64,000 nucleotides of DNA from NCBI RefSeq assembly GCF_018143015.1, contig NC_054742.1:11577632-11641631 (forward strand), read 5' to 3'. Below are positions 24,701 to 37,800 of this stretch, in pieces. The notes under the pieces are model-generated. The model was not told the DNA's origin and ran no database searches. It saw nothing but the letters and a program-made list of their open reading frames with translations. The position numbers and the translations under genes were made by a program. Position 1 is the first letter of the stretch. Each line of letters begins with the position of its first letter. Origin of the DNA: Lytechinus variegatus (Eukaryota; Echinodermata; Echinoidea; Temnopleuroida; Toxopneustidae).

Positions 24701-25499
24701 AAAGTAGAAAGGGTTCGCCAGTCATAATAGTAGAAGGGGTTCGCCAGTCATAATAGTAGAAGGGGTTCGCCAGTCATAATAGTGGATGAGGGTCGCCAGT
24801 CATAATAATGGATGAGGGTCGCCAGTCATAATAATGGATGAGGGTCGCCAGTCCTAATAGTGGATGAGGGTCGCCAGTCATAATAGTAGAAGGGGTTCGC
24901 CAGTCATAATAATGGATGAGGGTCGCCAGTCATAATAATGGATGAGGGTCGCTATTCATAATAGTAGAAGTGGTTCGCCAGTCATAATAGGAGAAAGGGT
25001 TTGTCAATCATAATAATGGATGAGGGTCGCCAGTCATAATACTTAAAGGAGTTCGCCAGTCATAAAAGTAGAAGGGGTTCGCCAGTCATAATGGTCGATG
25101 AGGGTCGCTATTCATAAAAGTAGAAAGGGTTCGCCAGTCATAATAGTAGAAGGGGTTCGCCAGTCATAACAGTAGAAGGGGTTCGCCAGTCATAATAGTG
25201 GATGAGGGTCGCTATTCATAATAGTAGAAGTGGTTCGCCAGTCATAATAGGAGAAAGGGTTTGTCAATCATAATAATGGATGAGAGTCGCCAGTCATAAT
25301 ACTTAAAGGAGTTCGCCAGTCATAAAAGTAGAAGGGGTTCGCCAGTCATAATGGTAGATGAGGGTCGTTATTCATAATAGTAGAAAGGGTTCGGCAGTCA
25401 TAATAATGGATGAGGGTCGTATGCAGTCATAATAGAAGAAAGTGTTCGCCAGTCATAATAGTAGATGGGGTCGATAGTCATAATGGTAGCTGAGGTAGA
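21778..25499 (+). repeat. left arm: 26-bp satellite array
   Basis: About 140 tandem copies of a 26-bp unit with two main alternating types, GATGAGGGTCGCCAGTCATA+ATAATG and GAAGGGGTTCGCCAGTCATA+ATAGTA. Near the outer edge the units are diverged and irregular; copies become homogeneous inwards. No coding potential. Confidence 0.93.
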
Positions 25500-25509
25500 T
25501 GGTAGATTT

Positions 25510-26732
25510 TGCGTATTGACCTTCAACCCACTACATTTAGCAAATGAATCCAAAATATTTAGTACATTACAGAAACTGGCAGCTGTACCATCGAGAAATA
25601 AAACTGTGTCATCCGCATATTAAAGAACTTTGTATTCTTTTAAGCCAACATAATTTCATTTGACAGAGTATGAATTTCGAATTAACAACCCATGAATTTT
25701 AGAGCATAGCAAAAACGAATCTTAATGTCATTTGCCCATTGACTATAACACTAGAAAATGCATTCTGATAAAGTATTTTTATTCATGTCATGAAAGATTT
25801 GCCAAATTCAAAAATGGAAAGCGTTTTAAACAAAAAATCATGAAAAATCAGAAATCAGGAATATGTTTCTTCTCCGTATACACAATTAAATCATACAAAA
25901 TTTTCCTATTTTCACCAATAAATCGTCCAGACAAGAATCCTGATTGATTAACATGAATAATTATATGGTAATACTTTTTAAAGTCTGTGAGCAATACAAC
26001 TTTACAACAGTTTATAAACAACATTCAACAATGAAATTGATCTCTAATTTTTGATGAAATGTCTTACTTTGTCACCTTAAGGAATTAATGTTATCAAGCC
26101 ATTATTGTTTGTGAGATGGATAATTTTCCAGAAATATAAGCAAAATTCATACTTCGTACCAAGAATATACCTAAGTCCTGAAAGAATGCTTTAAAAAAAA
26201 TCAGTTGAAAATCCATCTCGTCCAGGAGGCTTATTATTTTTCATATTTTTTTAATGCTAAATCAACTTCACTGTAAGATATTTCTCCTTAAGAAGAATCG
26301 TCTTCCTCTGTAAGACTATGGAAACTCTCTTCTCTAATAAGATAAAAAAAAGTTCTTCAGCATCACTATTTGCATATTTATATAACTGTTCATTATATGA
26401 GCCAATTTCTCTTAAAATGTCTGTTTGTTTTGCAATACTGTACCATTATCATGAATCAATTCAACAAATGTTTATTTCTGCTATCCTCTGCTTTTCAAGA
26501 TAAAAAAATATTTAGACGGTTTTTCTCCATATTGCATTATTTGAAGTCTTATCTAAATTGTTCTAATTATTTCCTAAGTAGCCTAATTTTTTGTAAATTT
26601 TCTCTAGTATTTATATTTTGGTCTAGAAGTTTTTCTAAGTTAAGTATTTCAATTTCGAGGTTTTTTTCTACACTCTCTTCTTTTCTCTTCTCTCTTATTA
26701 CATACAATATAGTCGCTGCTCTCAACTCCATC
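25510..26732 (-). mobile_element. L1-like LINE ORF2 fragment, reverse transcriptase part
   Basis: Decayed minus-strand translation shows, in order, MIHDNGTVLQNK, LITLIP, SGRFIGEN, ILYDLIVYTEKK, and at 25619-25608 YADDTVLFLDG followed by FAKCSGLKVN. These are the fingers and palm landmarks of L1-clade reverse transcriptases. It has several stops and frameshifts, and its 3' side stops at the left satellite arm. The 5' (endonuclease) part continues at 30568 beyond an inserted DNA element. Confidence 0.75.
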
Positions 26733-27815
26733 AACAGCAGGGGCGGATCTAGCCTTCGCCAATAGTGGGGGGGGCGGATTTTTTTCAGACATATTTTCCC
26801 CGATCGGCCACTCGAAGATGATTTTTGGTTTCTTTGAAGGGGTAATCCTAATACTCACTTCTTAGCTTTATTCCTATAAATAAACATTTATAGACAATAT
26901 CATATCTTTATTTATATAATGTGAGCGCGAAGCGCGAGCTAATTTTTTGGGAAATCTTTTGTATTTTTTCTGAAAAAGATGTGCATGCAAATGAATAACT
27001 ACTACAAACGTGAAGCACGAGCAGAAATGACTGAATGGCTGATTTTGTGGACAACTCTCCATTTGTTTTGTACACATATTTTCAGATTTTCCCCTTTATT
27101 CTACATATTTCACATTATCACCTCCTGACCTCCTCACTATTTCTTTTGTATTTTGTTAAATGAAATATGAAATATTTTTATTTTGTCGTCATTGTCTGTG
27201 AAATGAAGTTTCATTCCTCCCTGAACACGTGGAATTCCATTATTTTAACATTTTGTGCTTCACGCAAGGAGGACGGTCCTAATCGTCAAATTCGAAAAAA
27301 TTGAAATATTGTATAATTCAAACGATAAAAAACAAAAGAAATAGTGAGTGAGTGACATCATCGACTCTCTCATTTGGATGTAACTGGCTCGTTCATATAA
27401 CTATTTTGTTGAAAATAAGCGAAACTTTGAAATGTCATAACTTTTTTATTTTACATCCGATTTTGATGAAATTTTCATCATTGTGCTTGTCTGATTATTC
27501 TCTATATTGATTTAAATCAACATTTTTCTGAGGTGGACTTGACCTTTAATATAGCGAGCGCAAAGCGCGAGCAGAAATTTTTAATATATACGTTTTGATG
27601 TAATAAAAAATGATCTGTTAACGGCTGCTTGCAGTTAGCCTAAGAACGTTATATATTTCAATAATCAAATAATGCGAGCGCGAAGCGCGAGCTAAAAATT
27701 TTGATATTTCTACCTGAAAAACGAAATTCTGAGCACTTTTTGTCATCGTAAAAAGGATAAGTATGTAACTAAACAATTGATGCGAAGTGCAAGCGGAAAA
27801 ATTCGAGATTTACAC

Positions 27816-29371
27816 CAGTGGCGTAACAGGCGGGGGGGGGGGGGGGGCAGCGGGCAAGCTGCCCCCCGGCGGATTTCACCGGGAAAATAAAAAAAACGGG
27901 AAAAATAAAAGGGATGGAGAAAGAAAGGGAAAGGGAAGGAAAGAGAGAAAGGAAAGGAGGAAAAGGAAAGAGGAAGGGAAAAGTGGAAAGAAAACAAGGA
28001 AAAATGTATTTTTTGGAATAGAAAAGAAGGAAAGCGGGAAGAAGAACGAAAGAAAAACATTTGAGAAAGAACAAATCATTCTGAAATAGACCTATAGAGT
28101 GCAATAGCATGATGGGAAATAAATTAAAAGATGGCAAACAATAGCGGGAAATGAAGGTAGAATGGAATTAGTCCAAAGCAAAATTGGAAAACAAAGAAAA
28201 GGGACAAGAAATAAAAACTTAATAACACGACCGGGCTGACGAGGATAGAAAATAAAAGAGCGGGAAGAAAGAGGAACTGCATACAACATTGTGCTATTAG
28301 CTTGCTAAATTTTATGCAAAAAAAGCTACCGGGGCTTTGCCCCAGACCCCAAGCATAGGGGCTCTTCATCTATGACCTTCAAATGGCTCTATTACGCCCC
28401 CCCCTTAGGGACCCTTCCTACATTAAGCTTTACGTTCAATCACTGGCGTACAGGCGCGGGGGGGGGGTCTTGGTTCAACACCCAAGAGGAAATAAAAGAA
28501 TTTATGGGAGACAACGTATAATGAAATGAATGGAAACAATGAAATGTGTTATTTGCTGAATATAATGGAGAAATTATCACATAATTAGAATTTAATTTCA
28601 ATAGGCAATTTTTTTCCAGCTAGCTTTGCTCGCTTGCGACTTCCCCCCCCCCCACATTGCTATGTTTTGCCCCCTCAAAATATTTGGTTCAACTGGGTTG
28701 AATAAATGTGTTGTGTAAAAGCTATATTCTGTATATACCCGCAATTTGATTAAATAGCGGCAATCTGCGAGGTTTAAATGGCTTTGAGATCAAGAAGTTC
28801 CGGGGGCTCCGCCCCAGACCCCAACCGCATAGCACTGCCGTATATGAGTATGGAAGGGTTGGGCCATGGTCCCCAAAAGTTTTACCATGTAAAAAAAGAT
28901 ATCTCAAAGTTAGATTCTCATGAAAGGTGATTTTTTTCTCGCTTCGCTCGCTCGGGACTTATATTAAACAGCTTTTTAGCACATGCGCCATACTGCGCAC
29001 CTTGATTTTTGTTTTGTTTACTCTGCACGCTACTGCCGCAAATAATCCTGTTAACAGTGGCGTACAGATCACAAAAAAGGGATGGAAAGAGAGAAGAGTG
29101 AAATATATTCTCTGGATATCATGTCAAAATCTATCACAAAATTGGATTTTTGTATTAAAAATGTCAAAATTTTTGATCGCTCGCTCGCATCGCTCTCTCG
29201 CGACTTTTTTTTTAAAAGATAAATTCTGCCTGATACACAATGTCTTGCCCTTTCGAAATCGTCGCCTAATTACACCATTGCGCCTGTTTATACCATGATA
29301 TGACCGGGAAATTTTTGGCTCTTGCCCCCCCCCCCCCCCCCCCTTGGCCACCGACCCCTGTTACGCCGCTG
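27816..29371. mobile_element. nested element with CAGTGGCGTAACAGG ends
   Basis: Left end CAGTGGCGTAACAGG; inverted right end CAGCGGCGTAACAGG; TTTACAC repeated directly outside (27809-27815, 29372-29378), a 7-bp target duplication. Internally CTGGCGTACAG-like starts recur near 28443 and 29058, and a phrase GGGGCT..GCCCCAGACCCC occurs at about 28333 and 28803, so it appears to contain tandem or nested copies. Poly-G follows the left end. Confidence 0.6.
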
Positions 29372-30429
29372 TTTACACCTAAAAACGGGACACTCCATTC
29401 ATGTTTTGTAAATCGTGAAAAGGATGAGTAATTGGATATCTTTCTACATCGATATTGCGAGCGCAAAGCGCGAGCACAAATTTTTTATATTGTGGATTAA
29501 AACTGGATAATGATTTATACAGAGCACAAGCTGCGTATCTGAATAAACGCGCGCGTGTTTCAGATTTAGACCTAGAATCTGAGTGGGCATTCTAAATACC
29601 TTTTTTGATCGTTAAAATCGATAAAGTGAGCGCGAAGCGGGAGCTTAAAACATTTGATATTCCGATCTGAAAAGGGTCAATTTAAGCTCTGTATTTCAAG
29701 CACTTTGTAGGAAAAATTGTGAGGTGTGTATGGATGACATTAAAAAAAGAGTTTCATTATTTTAATTTCATTCAAAAGTTTCATTATTATTACTTTGAGT
29801 TTTGACATAGGACCAGGACATTCCAAGAGCATTATGTCATCATATTAAAATTATGACTATATCTTCTTATTTCTCTTCCTAAGCGCAAGATAAAACTTGT
29901 CGATATTGCATTCTGAAAAAGGGACAATTTGATTCTTGAATTAATATCTTATTTATTAACCTAATAAGCCTAATGTGAGAGCGTGAAATCTATTAATATT
30001 ATGGCCTGAAAACTGTACATTTAAAGCACTTTTGTATTTATGATTTATGAAGAAGATGCGTGAGTTGATAGATTTTCAACAATCAATGCGAGCGCGAATC
30101 GCGAGCCGAAATTTTAAAAATTCAGACCATAAAACAAAAAGTTTTGCAGAGCACTTTTTAAAAATCAATTTGAAAATCAAACAAAATAATGAAAGTACGA
30201 TTTCTGAGCTGAAATATGTTTTCTATGTTGACTTCAAAATTTGATATTTCAATCTCCATATTGATATGTAAATCACCTAACATGCAATGCGGGCGCGAAG
30301 CGCAAGCGATTTTTTTTATAGTGACATTAAGGATTTTAAAAATCATTTTTCTAGGCTTCCCCTCATCTTATTTTATTCACTCGTCTTCCTCTTCTTGTGT
30401 TTCCCCTTCTTTTTTCTCCTCTCTTTTCC

Positions 30430-30437
30430 CTTCTTTT

Positions 30438-30469
<32 letters not shown>

Positions 30470-30493
30470 TTCTTTCTTTCTTTCTTTCTTTCT
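30430..30493. repeat. CTTT microsatellite
   Basis: Pyrimidine run of TTTC/CTTT repeats. Simple sequence; the open frames through it are an artefact. Confidence 0.85.
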
Positions 30494-30567
30494 TCCCCCT
30501 TTTACTTTTTTTTTGGGGGGTGGGCCCCTCGGGCCCCCTAGATCCGCCTAGATCCGCCTATGAACAG

Positions 30568-31260
30568 TGTATAAACAAAACAACTGATATTCAATAATAA
30601 ATCTGAGTTTCTCTTTTCTAACAATTTCAAAAGCTTTATCATGAAGACAATCAATATCAAGATACTGTAAAAACATTCATCTAACACAGTCTCTAAACTG
30701 ACCATTGTGTGATCGGTACGATATCCTAAATCAATATCACATTTTCTAACCAAAGAAATAATATCTGAAGATATCAAAAAATAATGTTTTCTACTTTGCT
30801 TCAATGGTGTGGACTGTCTCCAAGTATAACATTTTGAATTTGGATTTAACTGACGCCATGGATCAACTAAATTAACTCACTGACTCAAAACTTTGGACCA
30901 GGTTCCAATCACCACATAGGATTTTATGAGGATCATCATAGTCCAATAAGATATTTTCTATACATCTAAAAAAATTAGGGTCATTTTGCCTATACAATGA
31001 TATCAATGAAATAAGCAACATAGTTTCCATCAGTATCGCATTTTACTCTCTTAATAACAAGTTGTATGTTTTTATCAAATAATATAGCATTGCATTAGAT
31101 GATTTATATGAGAAAAAAACCTTCCTCCCACTCCTTTAATATGTTTTCTTCCAAATCCTTTAAAAATGAGTGTCCTGTAAACAATAAATATTTGGGTTTT
31201 TTTCCTTTTCAAAAAATGAAATATATAATATGAAGGAATAATTTCATGCTCATATCATAT
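30568..31260 (-). mobile_element. L1-like LINE ORF2 fragment, endonuclease part
   Basis: Minus-strand translation in several frames shows IQLVIKRVKCDTDGNY, NDPNFF and DIDLGYRTDHTMVSLE. The last is the C-terminal signature of the L1-clade apurinic endonuclease domain (GYRTDHS/T). It is the 5' portion of the LINE whose reverse transcriptase lies at 25510-26732. Confidence 0.7.
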
Positions 31261-31472
31261 TCAACATCAACTAAAAATAAGTATAATATAGATAGAAAAC
31301 ACATTTTTCTGTAAAAAAACCAACCTCTATTGAAAAAAAGGCTTTTAGAAAGTACTGTGGTACAGGTTTAGGTCAACACTATCTTAAATGCATATATTCA
31401 AGGAATATTTCCTTGTTATTGGAATGATTCACAATCTACACCTTTTCGCCTAAAGATAATTTGATTTTTTAG

Positions 31473-31848
31473 GGGAGGGTATCATTTCTAACAACTTCTG
31501 CTGGTTATGATGAAAAAAAATCGCCGTAGGTAAAAAAAAATGCCCTTTTTCAAAAGTAAAAAGCCTTTTGGCGAAATGAAAAGTGCGCTTTTTTCAAAAC
31601 TAAATACTGTTCTTGAAGTCCAACATAAAACATTTCAGGATGGTCACAAAAGTAATGTCAATAACATGAGATAATCTATCTTTTTAAAGGGTGTCATTTT
31701 TAATAGCTCCTGCTGGTTATGATTAAAAAAAATCCCATTTTTCAAAATAAAAATGTGCTCTTATTCGAAATTAAATACCCTTCTTGAACTACAACATAAT
31801 ACATATTAGGCTTGAAAATCACCTTTTTTGTGTTCTCACGCTTTGCGC
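31473..31848. repeat. ~212-bp imperfect tandem duplication
   Basis: GGGTATCATTTCTAAC..CTGCTGGTTATGATGAAAA near 31476 recurs as GGGTGTCATTTTTAAT..CTGCTGGTTATGATTAAAA near 31688, each followed by AAATACTGTTCTTGAA / AAATACCCTTCTTGAA. The second copy abuts the right arm of the foldback element. Confidence 0.55.
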
Positions 31849-34800
31849 CCACCTCAGCTATTATGGAGCAAAGTTCCCTTCTACTGACATGCGAACCACT
31901 TCCACTATCATGGCTAGCAACCCTCTTCTACTAATAAGACTAGCGACCCTCATCTACTATTATGACTAGCAAACCCCTACTACACTGTAAAAATGAATTG
32001 CTAATTCAGCACTTACAGTGCTTGTATAGTGACTGCACTAGTAGTGCTGATTTTCTAGTTCACATTTAAACTAGAAAATCAACACTCCCAGTGCAGTCAC
32101 TATACAAGCACTGTAAGCGCTAGATTAGCACCTCATTTTTTACAATGTACTATTATGACTGGAGATCCTCATCCATTATAAATGACCCGCGAACCCCATC
32201 TACTATTATGACTAGCGACCCTCATCCATTATTATGACTGGCGAACCCCATCTACTATTATGACTAGCGACCCTCATCTACCATTATGACTGGCGAACCC
32301 CTTCTACTATTATGACTGACGACCCTCATCTATCATTATGACTGCCGAACCCCTGCTACTATTATGAATAGCGACCCTCATCCACTATTATGACTGGCGA
32401 ACCTCATCTATTATTATGACTAGCGACCCTCATCCATTATTATGACTGGCGAACCCCTTCTACTATTATGAATAGCGACCCTCATCCACTATTATGACTG
32501 GCGAACCTCATCTATTATTATGACTAGCGACCCTCATCCATTATTATGACTGGCGAACCCCTTCTACTATTATGACTGGCGACCCTCATCCATTGTTATG
32601 ACTGGCGACCCTCATCCATTATTATGACTGACGACCCTCATCCATTATTATGACTGGCGAACCCCTTCTACTATTATGAATGGCGACCCCCATCCATTAT
32701 TATGACTGGCGAACCCTTTCTTCTATTATGAATAGCGACCCTCATCCACTATTATGACTGGCGAACCCCTTCTACTATTATGACTGGCGACCCTCATCTA
32801 TCATTATGGCTGGCGAACCCTTTCTACTATTATGAATAGCGACCCTCATCTACCATTATGACTAGCGAACCCCTTCTACTATTATGACTGGCGACCCTCA
32901 TCTATCATTATGACTAGCGACCCTCATCCATTATTATGACTGGCGAACCCCTTCTACTATTATGACCGGCGACCCTCATCCATTATTATGACTGGCGACC
33001 CTCATCCATTATTATGACTGGCGAACCCCATCTACTATTATGACTAGCGACCCTCATCTACCATTATGACTGGCGAACCCCTTCTACTATTATGACTGGC
33101 GACCCTCTTCCACTATTATGACTGGCGACCCTCATCCATTATTATGAATAGCGACCCTCATCCACTATTATGACTGGAGAACCTCATCTATTATTATGAC
33201 TAGCGACCATCATCAATTATTATGACTGGCGAACCCCTTCTACTATTATGACTGGCGACCCTCATCCATATTATGACTGGCGAACCCTTTCTACAATTAT
33301 GAATAGCGACCCTCATCTACCATTATGACTGGCGAACCCCTTCTACTATTATGACAGGCGACCCTCATCTATCATTATGACTGGCGAACCCTTTCTACTA
33401 TTATGAATAGCGACCCTCATCTACCATTATGACTGGCGAACCCCTTCTACTATTATGACTGGCGACCCTCATCCATTATTATGACTGGCGAACCCTTTGT
33501 TCTATTATGAATAGCGACCTTCATCCAATATTATGACTGGCGAACCCCTTCTACCATTATGACTGGCGACCCTCATCCATTTTTATGACTGGCGACCCTC
33601 ATCCATTATTATGACTGACGACCCTCATCCATTATTTGAACTGGCGAACCCCTTCTACTATTATGAATGGCGACCCCCATCCATTATTATGACTGGCGAA
33701 CCCTTTCTTCTATTATGAATAGCGACCCTCATCCACTATTATGACTGGCGAACCCCTTCTTCTATTATGACTGGCGACCCTCATCCATTATTATGACTGG
33801 CGACCCTCATCCATTATTATGACTGGCGAACCCCTTCTACTATTATGACTGGCGACCCTCATCCATTGTTATGACTGGCGACCCTCATCCATTATTATGA
33901 CTGGCGACCCTCATCTATCATTATGACTGGCGAACCCCTGCTACTATTATGACTGGCGACCCTCATCCATTATTATGACTGGCGAACCCCTTCTACTATT
34001 ATGACTGGCGACCCTCTTCCACTATTATGACTGGCGACCCTCATCCATTATTATGAATAGCGACCCTCATCCACTATTATGACTGGCGAACCTTATCATT
34101 TATTATGACTAGCGACCCTCATCCACTATTATGACTGGCGAACCCCATCAACTATTATGACTAGCGACCCTCATCCATTATTATGACTGGCGAACCCCTT
34201 CTACTATTATGACTGGCGACCCTCATCCATTTTTATGACTGGCGAACCCTTTCTACTATTATGAATAGCGACCCTCATCTACAATTATGACTGGCGAACC
34301 CCTTCTACTATTATGACTGGCGACCCTCATCTATCATTATGACTGGCGAACCCCTGCTACTATTATGAATAGCGACCCTCATCCACTATTATGACTGGCG
34401 AACCTCATCTATTATTATGACTAGCGACCATCATCAATTATTATGACTGGCGAACCCCTTCTACTATTATGACTGGCGACCCTCTTCCACTATTATGACT
34501 GGCGACCCTCATCCATTATTATGAATAGCGACCCTCATCCACTATTATGACTGGCGAACCTTATCATTTATTATGACTAGCGACCCTCATCCACTATTAT
34601 GACTGGCGAACCCATCAACTATTATGACTAGCGACCCTCATCCATTATTATGACTGGCGAACCCCTTCTACCATTATGACTGGCGACCCTCATCCATTGT
34701 TATGACTGGCGACCCTCATCCATTATTATGACTGACGACCCTCATCCATTATTATGACTGGCGAACCCTTTCTACTATTATGAAGGGCGACCCCCATCCA

Positions 34801-37800
34801 TTATATGACTGGCGAACCCTTTCTTCTATTATGAATAGCGACCCTCATCCACTATTATGACTGGCGACCCTCATCCATTGTTATGACTGGCGACCCTTAT
34901 CCATTATTATGACTGACGACCCTCATCCATTATTATGACTGGCGAACCCCTTCTACTATTATGAATGGCGACCCCCATCCATTATTATGACTGGCGAACC
35001 CTTTCTTCTATTATGAATAGCGACCCTCATCCACTATTATGACTGGCGAACCCCTTCTTCTATTATGACTGGCGACCCTCATCCATTATTATGACTGGCG
35101 AACCCCTTCTACTATTATGACTGGCGACCCTCATCTATCATTATGACTGGCGAACCCTTTCGCCTATTATGAATAGCGACCCTCATCTACCATTATGACT
35201 GGCGAACCCCTTCTACTATTATGACTGGCGACCCTCATCTATCATTATGACTGGCGAACCCCTGCTACTATTATGAATAGCGACCCTCATCCACTATTAT
35301 GACTGGCGAACCTCATCTATTATTATGACTAGCGACCCTCATCCATTATTATTACTGGCGAACCCCTTCTACTATTATGAATAGCGACCCTCATCCACTA
35401 TTATGACTGGCGACCCTCATCGATTGTTATGACTGGCGACCCTCATCCATTATTATGACTGACGACCCTCATCCATTATTATGACTGGCGAACCCCTTCT
35501 ACTATTATGAATGGTGACCCCCATCCATTATTATGACTGGCGAACCCTTTCTTCTGTTATGAATAGCGACCCTCATCCACTATTATGACTGGCGAACCCC
35601 TTCTTCTATTATGACTGGCGACCCTCATCCATTATTATGACTGGCGAACCCCTTCTACTATTATGACTGGCGACCCTCATCTATCATTATGACTGGCGAA
35701 CCCTTTCGCCTATTATGAATAGCGACCCTCATCTACCATTATGACTGGCGAACCCCTTCTACTATTATGACTGGCGACCCTCATCTATCATTATGACTGG
35801 CGAACCCCTGCTACTATTATGAATAGCGACCCTCATCCACTATTATGACTGGCGAACCTCATCTATTATTATGACTAGCGACCCTCATCCATTATTATGA
35901 CTGGCGAACCCCTTCTACTATTATGAATAGCGACCCTCATCCACTATTATGACTGGCGAACCTCATCTATTATTACGACTAGCGACCCTCATCCATTATT
36001 ATGACTGGCGAACCCCTTCTACTATTATGACTGGCGACCCTCATCTATCATTATGACTGGCGAACCCTTTCTACTATTATGAATAGCGACCCTCATCTAC
36101 CATTATGACTGGCGAACCCCTTCTTCTATTATGACTGGCGACCCTCATCCATTATTATGACTGGCGACCCTCATCCATTATTATGACTGGCGAACCCCTT
36201 CTACTATTATGACTGGCGACCCTCATCCATTGTTATGACTGGCGACCCTCATCCATTATTATGACTGACGACCCTCATCCATTATTATGACTGGCGAACC
36301 CCTTCTACTATTATGAATGGCGACCCCCATCCATTATTATGACTGGCGAACCCTTTCTTCTATTATGAATAGCGACCCTCATCCACTATTATGACTGGCG
36401 AACCCCTTCTTCTATTATGACTGGCGACCCTCATCCATTATTATGACTGGCGACCCTCATCCATTATTATGACTGGCGAACCCCTTCTACTATTATGACT
36501 GGCGACCCTCATCTATCATTATGACTGGCGAACCCCTTCTCCTATTATGACTGGCGACCCTCATCCATTATTATGACTGGCGAACCCCTTCTACTATTAT
36601 GAATGGCGACCCTCATCCATTATTATGACTGGCGAACCCTTTGTTCTATTATGAATAGCGACCTTCATCCACTATTATGACTGGCGAACCCCTTCTACCA
36701 TTATGACTGGCGACCCTCATCCATTGTTATGACTGGCGACCCTCATCCATTATTATGACTGACGACCCTCACCCATTATTATGACTGGCGAACCCCTTCT
36801 ACTATTATGAATGGCGACCCTCATCCATTATTATGACTGGCGAACCCTTTCTTCTATTATGAATAGCGACCCTCATCCACTATTATGACTGGCGAACCAC
36901 TTCTTCTATTATGACTGGCGACCCTCATCCATTATTATGACTGGCGAACCCCTTCTACTATTATGACTGGCGACCCTCATCTATCATTATGACTGGCGAA
37001 CCCTTTCGCCTTTTATGAATAGCGACCCTCATCTACCATTATGACTGGCGAACCCCTTCTACTATTATGACTGACGACCCTCATCTATCATTATGACTGG
37101 CGAACCCCTGCTACTATTATGAATAGCGACCCTCATCCACTATTATGACTGGCGAACCTCATCTATTATTATGACTAGCGACCCTCATCCATTATTATGA
37201 CTGGCGAACCCCTTCTACTATTATGAATAGCGACCCTCATCCACTATTATGACTGGCGAACCTCATCTATTATTATGACTAGCGACCCTCATCCATTATT
37301 ATGACTGGCGAACCCCTTCTACTATTATGACTGGCGACCCTCATCTATCATTATGGCTGGCGAACCCTTTCTACTATTATGAATAGCGACCCTCATCTAC
37401 CATTATGACTGGCGAACCCCTTCTACTATTATGACTGGCGACCCTCATCTATCATTATGACTAGCGACCCTCATCCATTATTATGACTGGCGAACCCCTT
37501 CTACTATTATGACTGGCGACCCTCATCCATTATTATGACTGGCGACCCTCATCCATTATTATGACTGGCGAACCCCTTCTACCATTATGACTGGCGACCC
37601 TCATCCCTATTATGACTGGCGACCCTTATGATCAATGTAGCCTCTTCCTTTTTATGACTAGCGACCCTCATCTAGTATTATGAATTCCGACCCTCATTGT
37701 TGATTATGACTGGCGATCCTTATGATCAATTACCCTTATGGTCCATTATGAATAGCAACCCTTATCTTGCATTATGAAAATCGGACCTTATGACCCATGG

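Larger units (their letters stand above)
26738..30562. mobile_element. 3.8-kb non-autonomous DNA element inserted in the LINE
   Basis: The left end CAGGGGCGGATCTAGCC and the inverted right end CATAGGCGGATCTAGG form short TIRs. AACAG lies outside on each side (26733-26737, 30563-30567), a candidate 5-bp target duplication. LINE reverse transcriptase lies on one side and LINE endonuclease on the other, in the same orientation. Inside, a motif like GCGAGCGCGAAGCGCGAGC recurs about a dozen times. No transposase frame is visible. Confidence 0.6.

Noticed and set aside
21778-25499. CRISPR-like array of short repeats
   Set aside because: Units are contiguous 26-mers with no unique spacers and a mirrored partner array; this is a eukaryotic satellite within a transposon.
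27743-28369. Ser/Phe-rich and Lys/Glu-rich frames on both strands
   Set aside because: Low-complexity purine-rich DNA inside a non-autonomous transposon.
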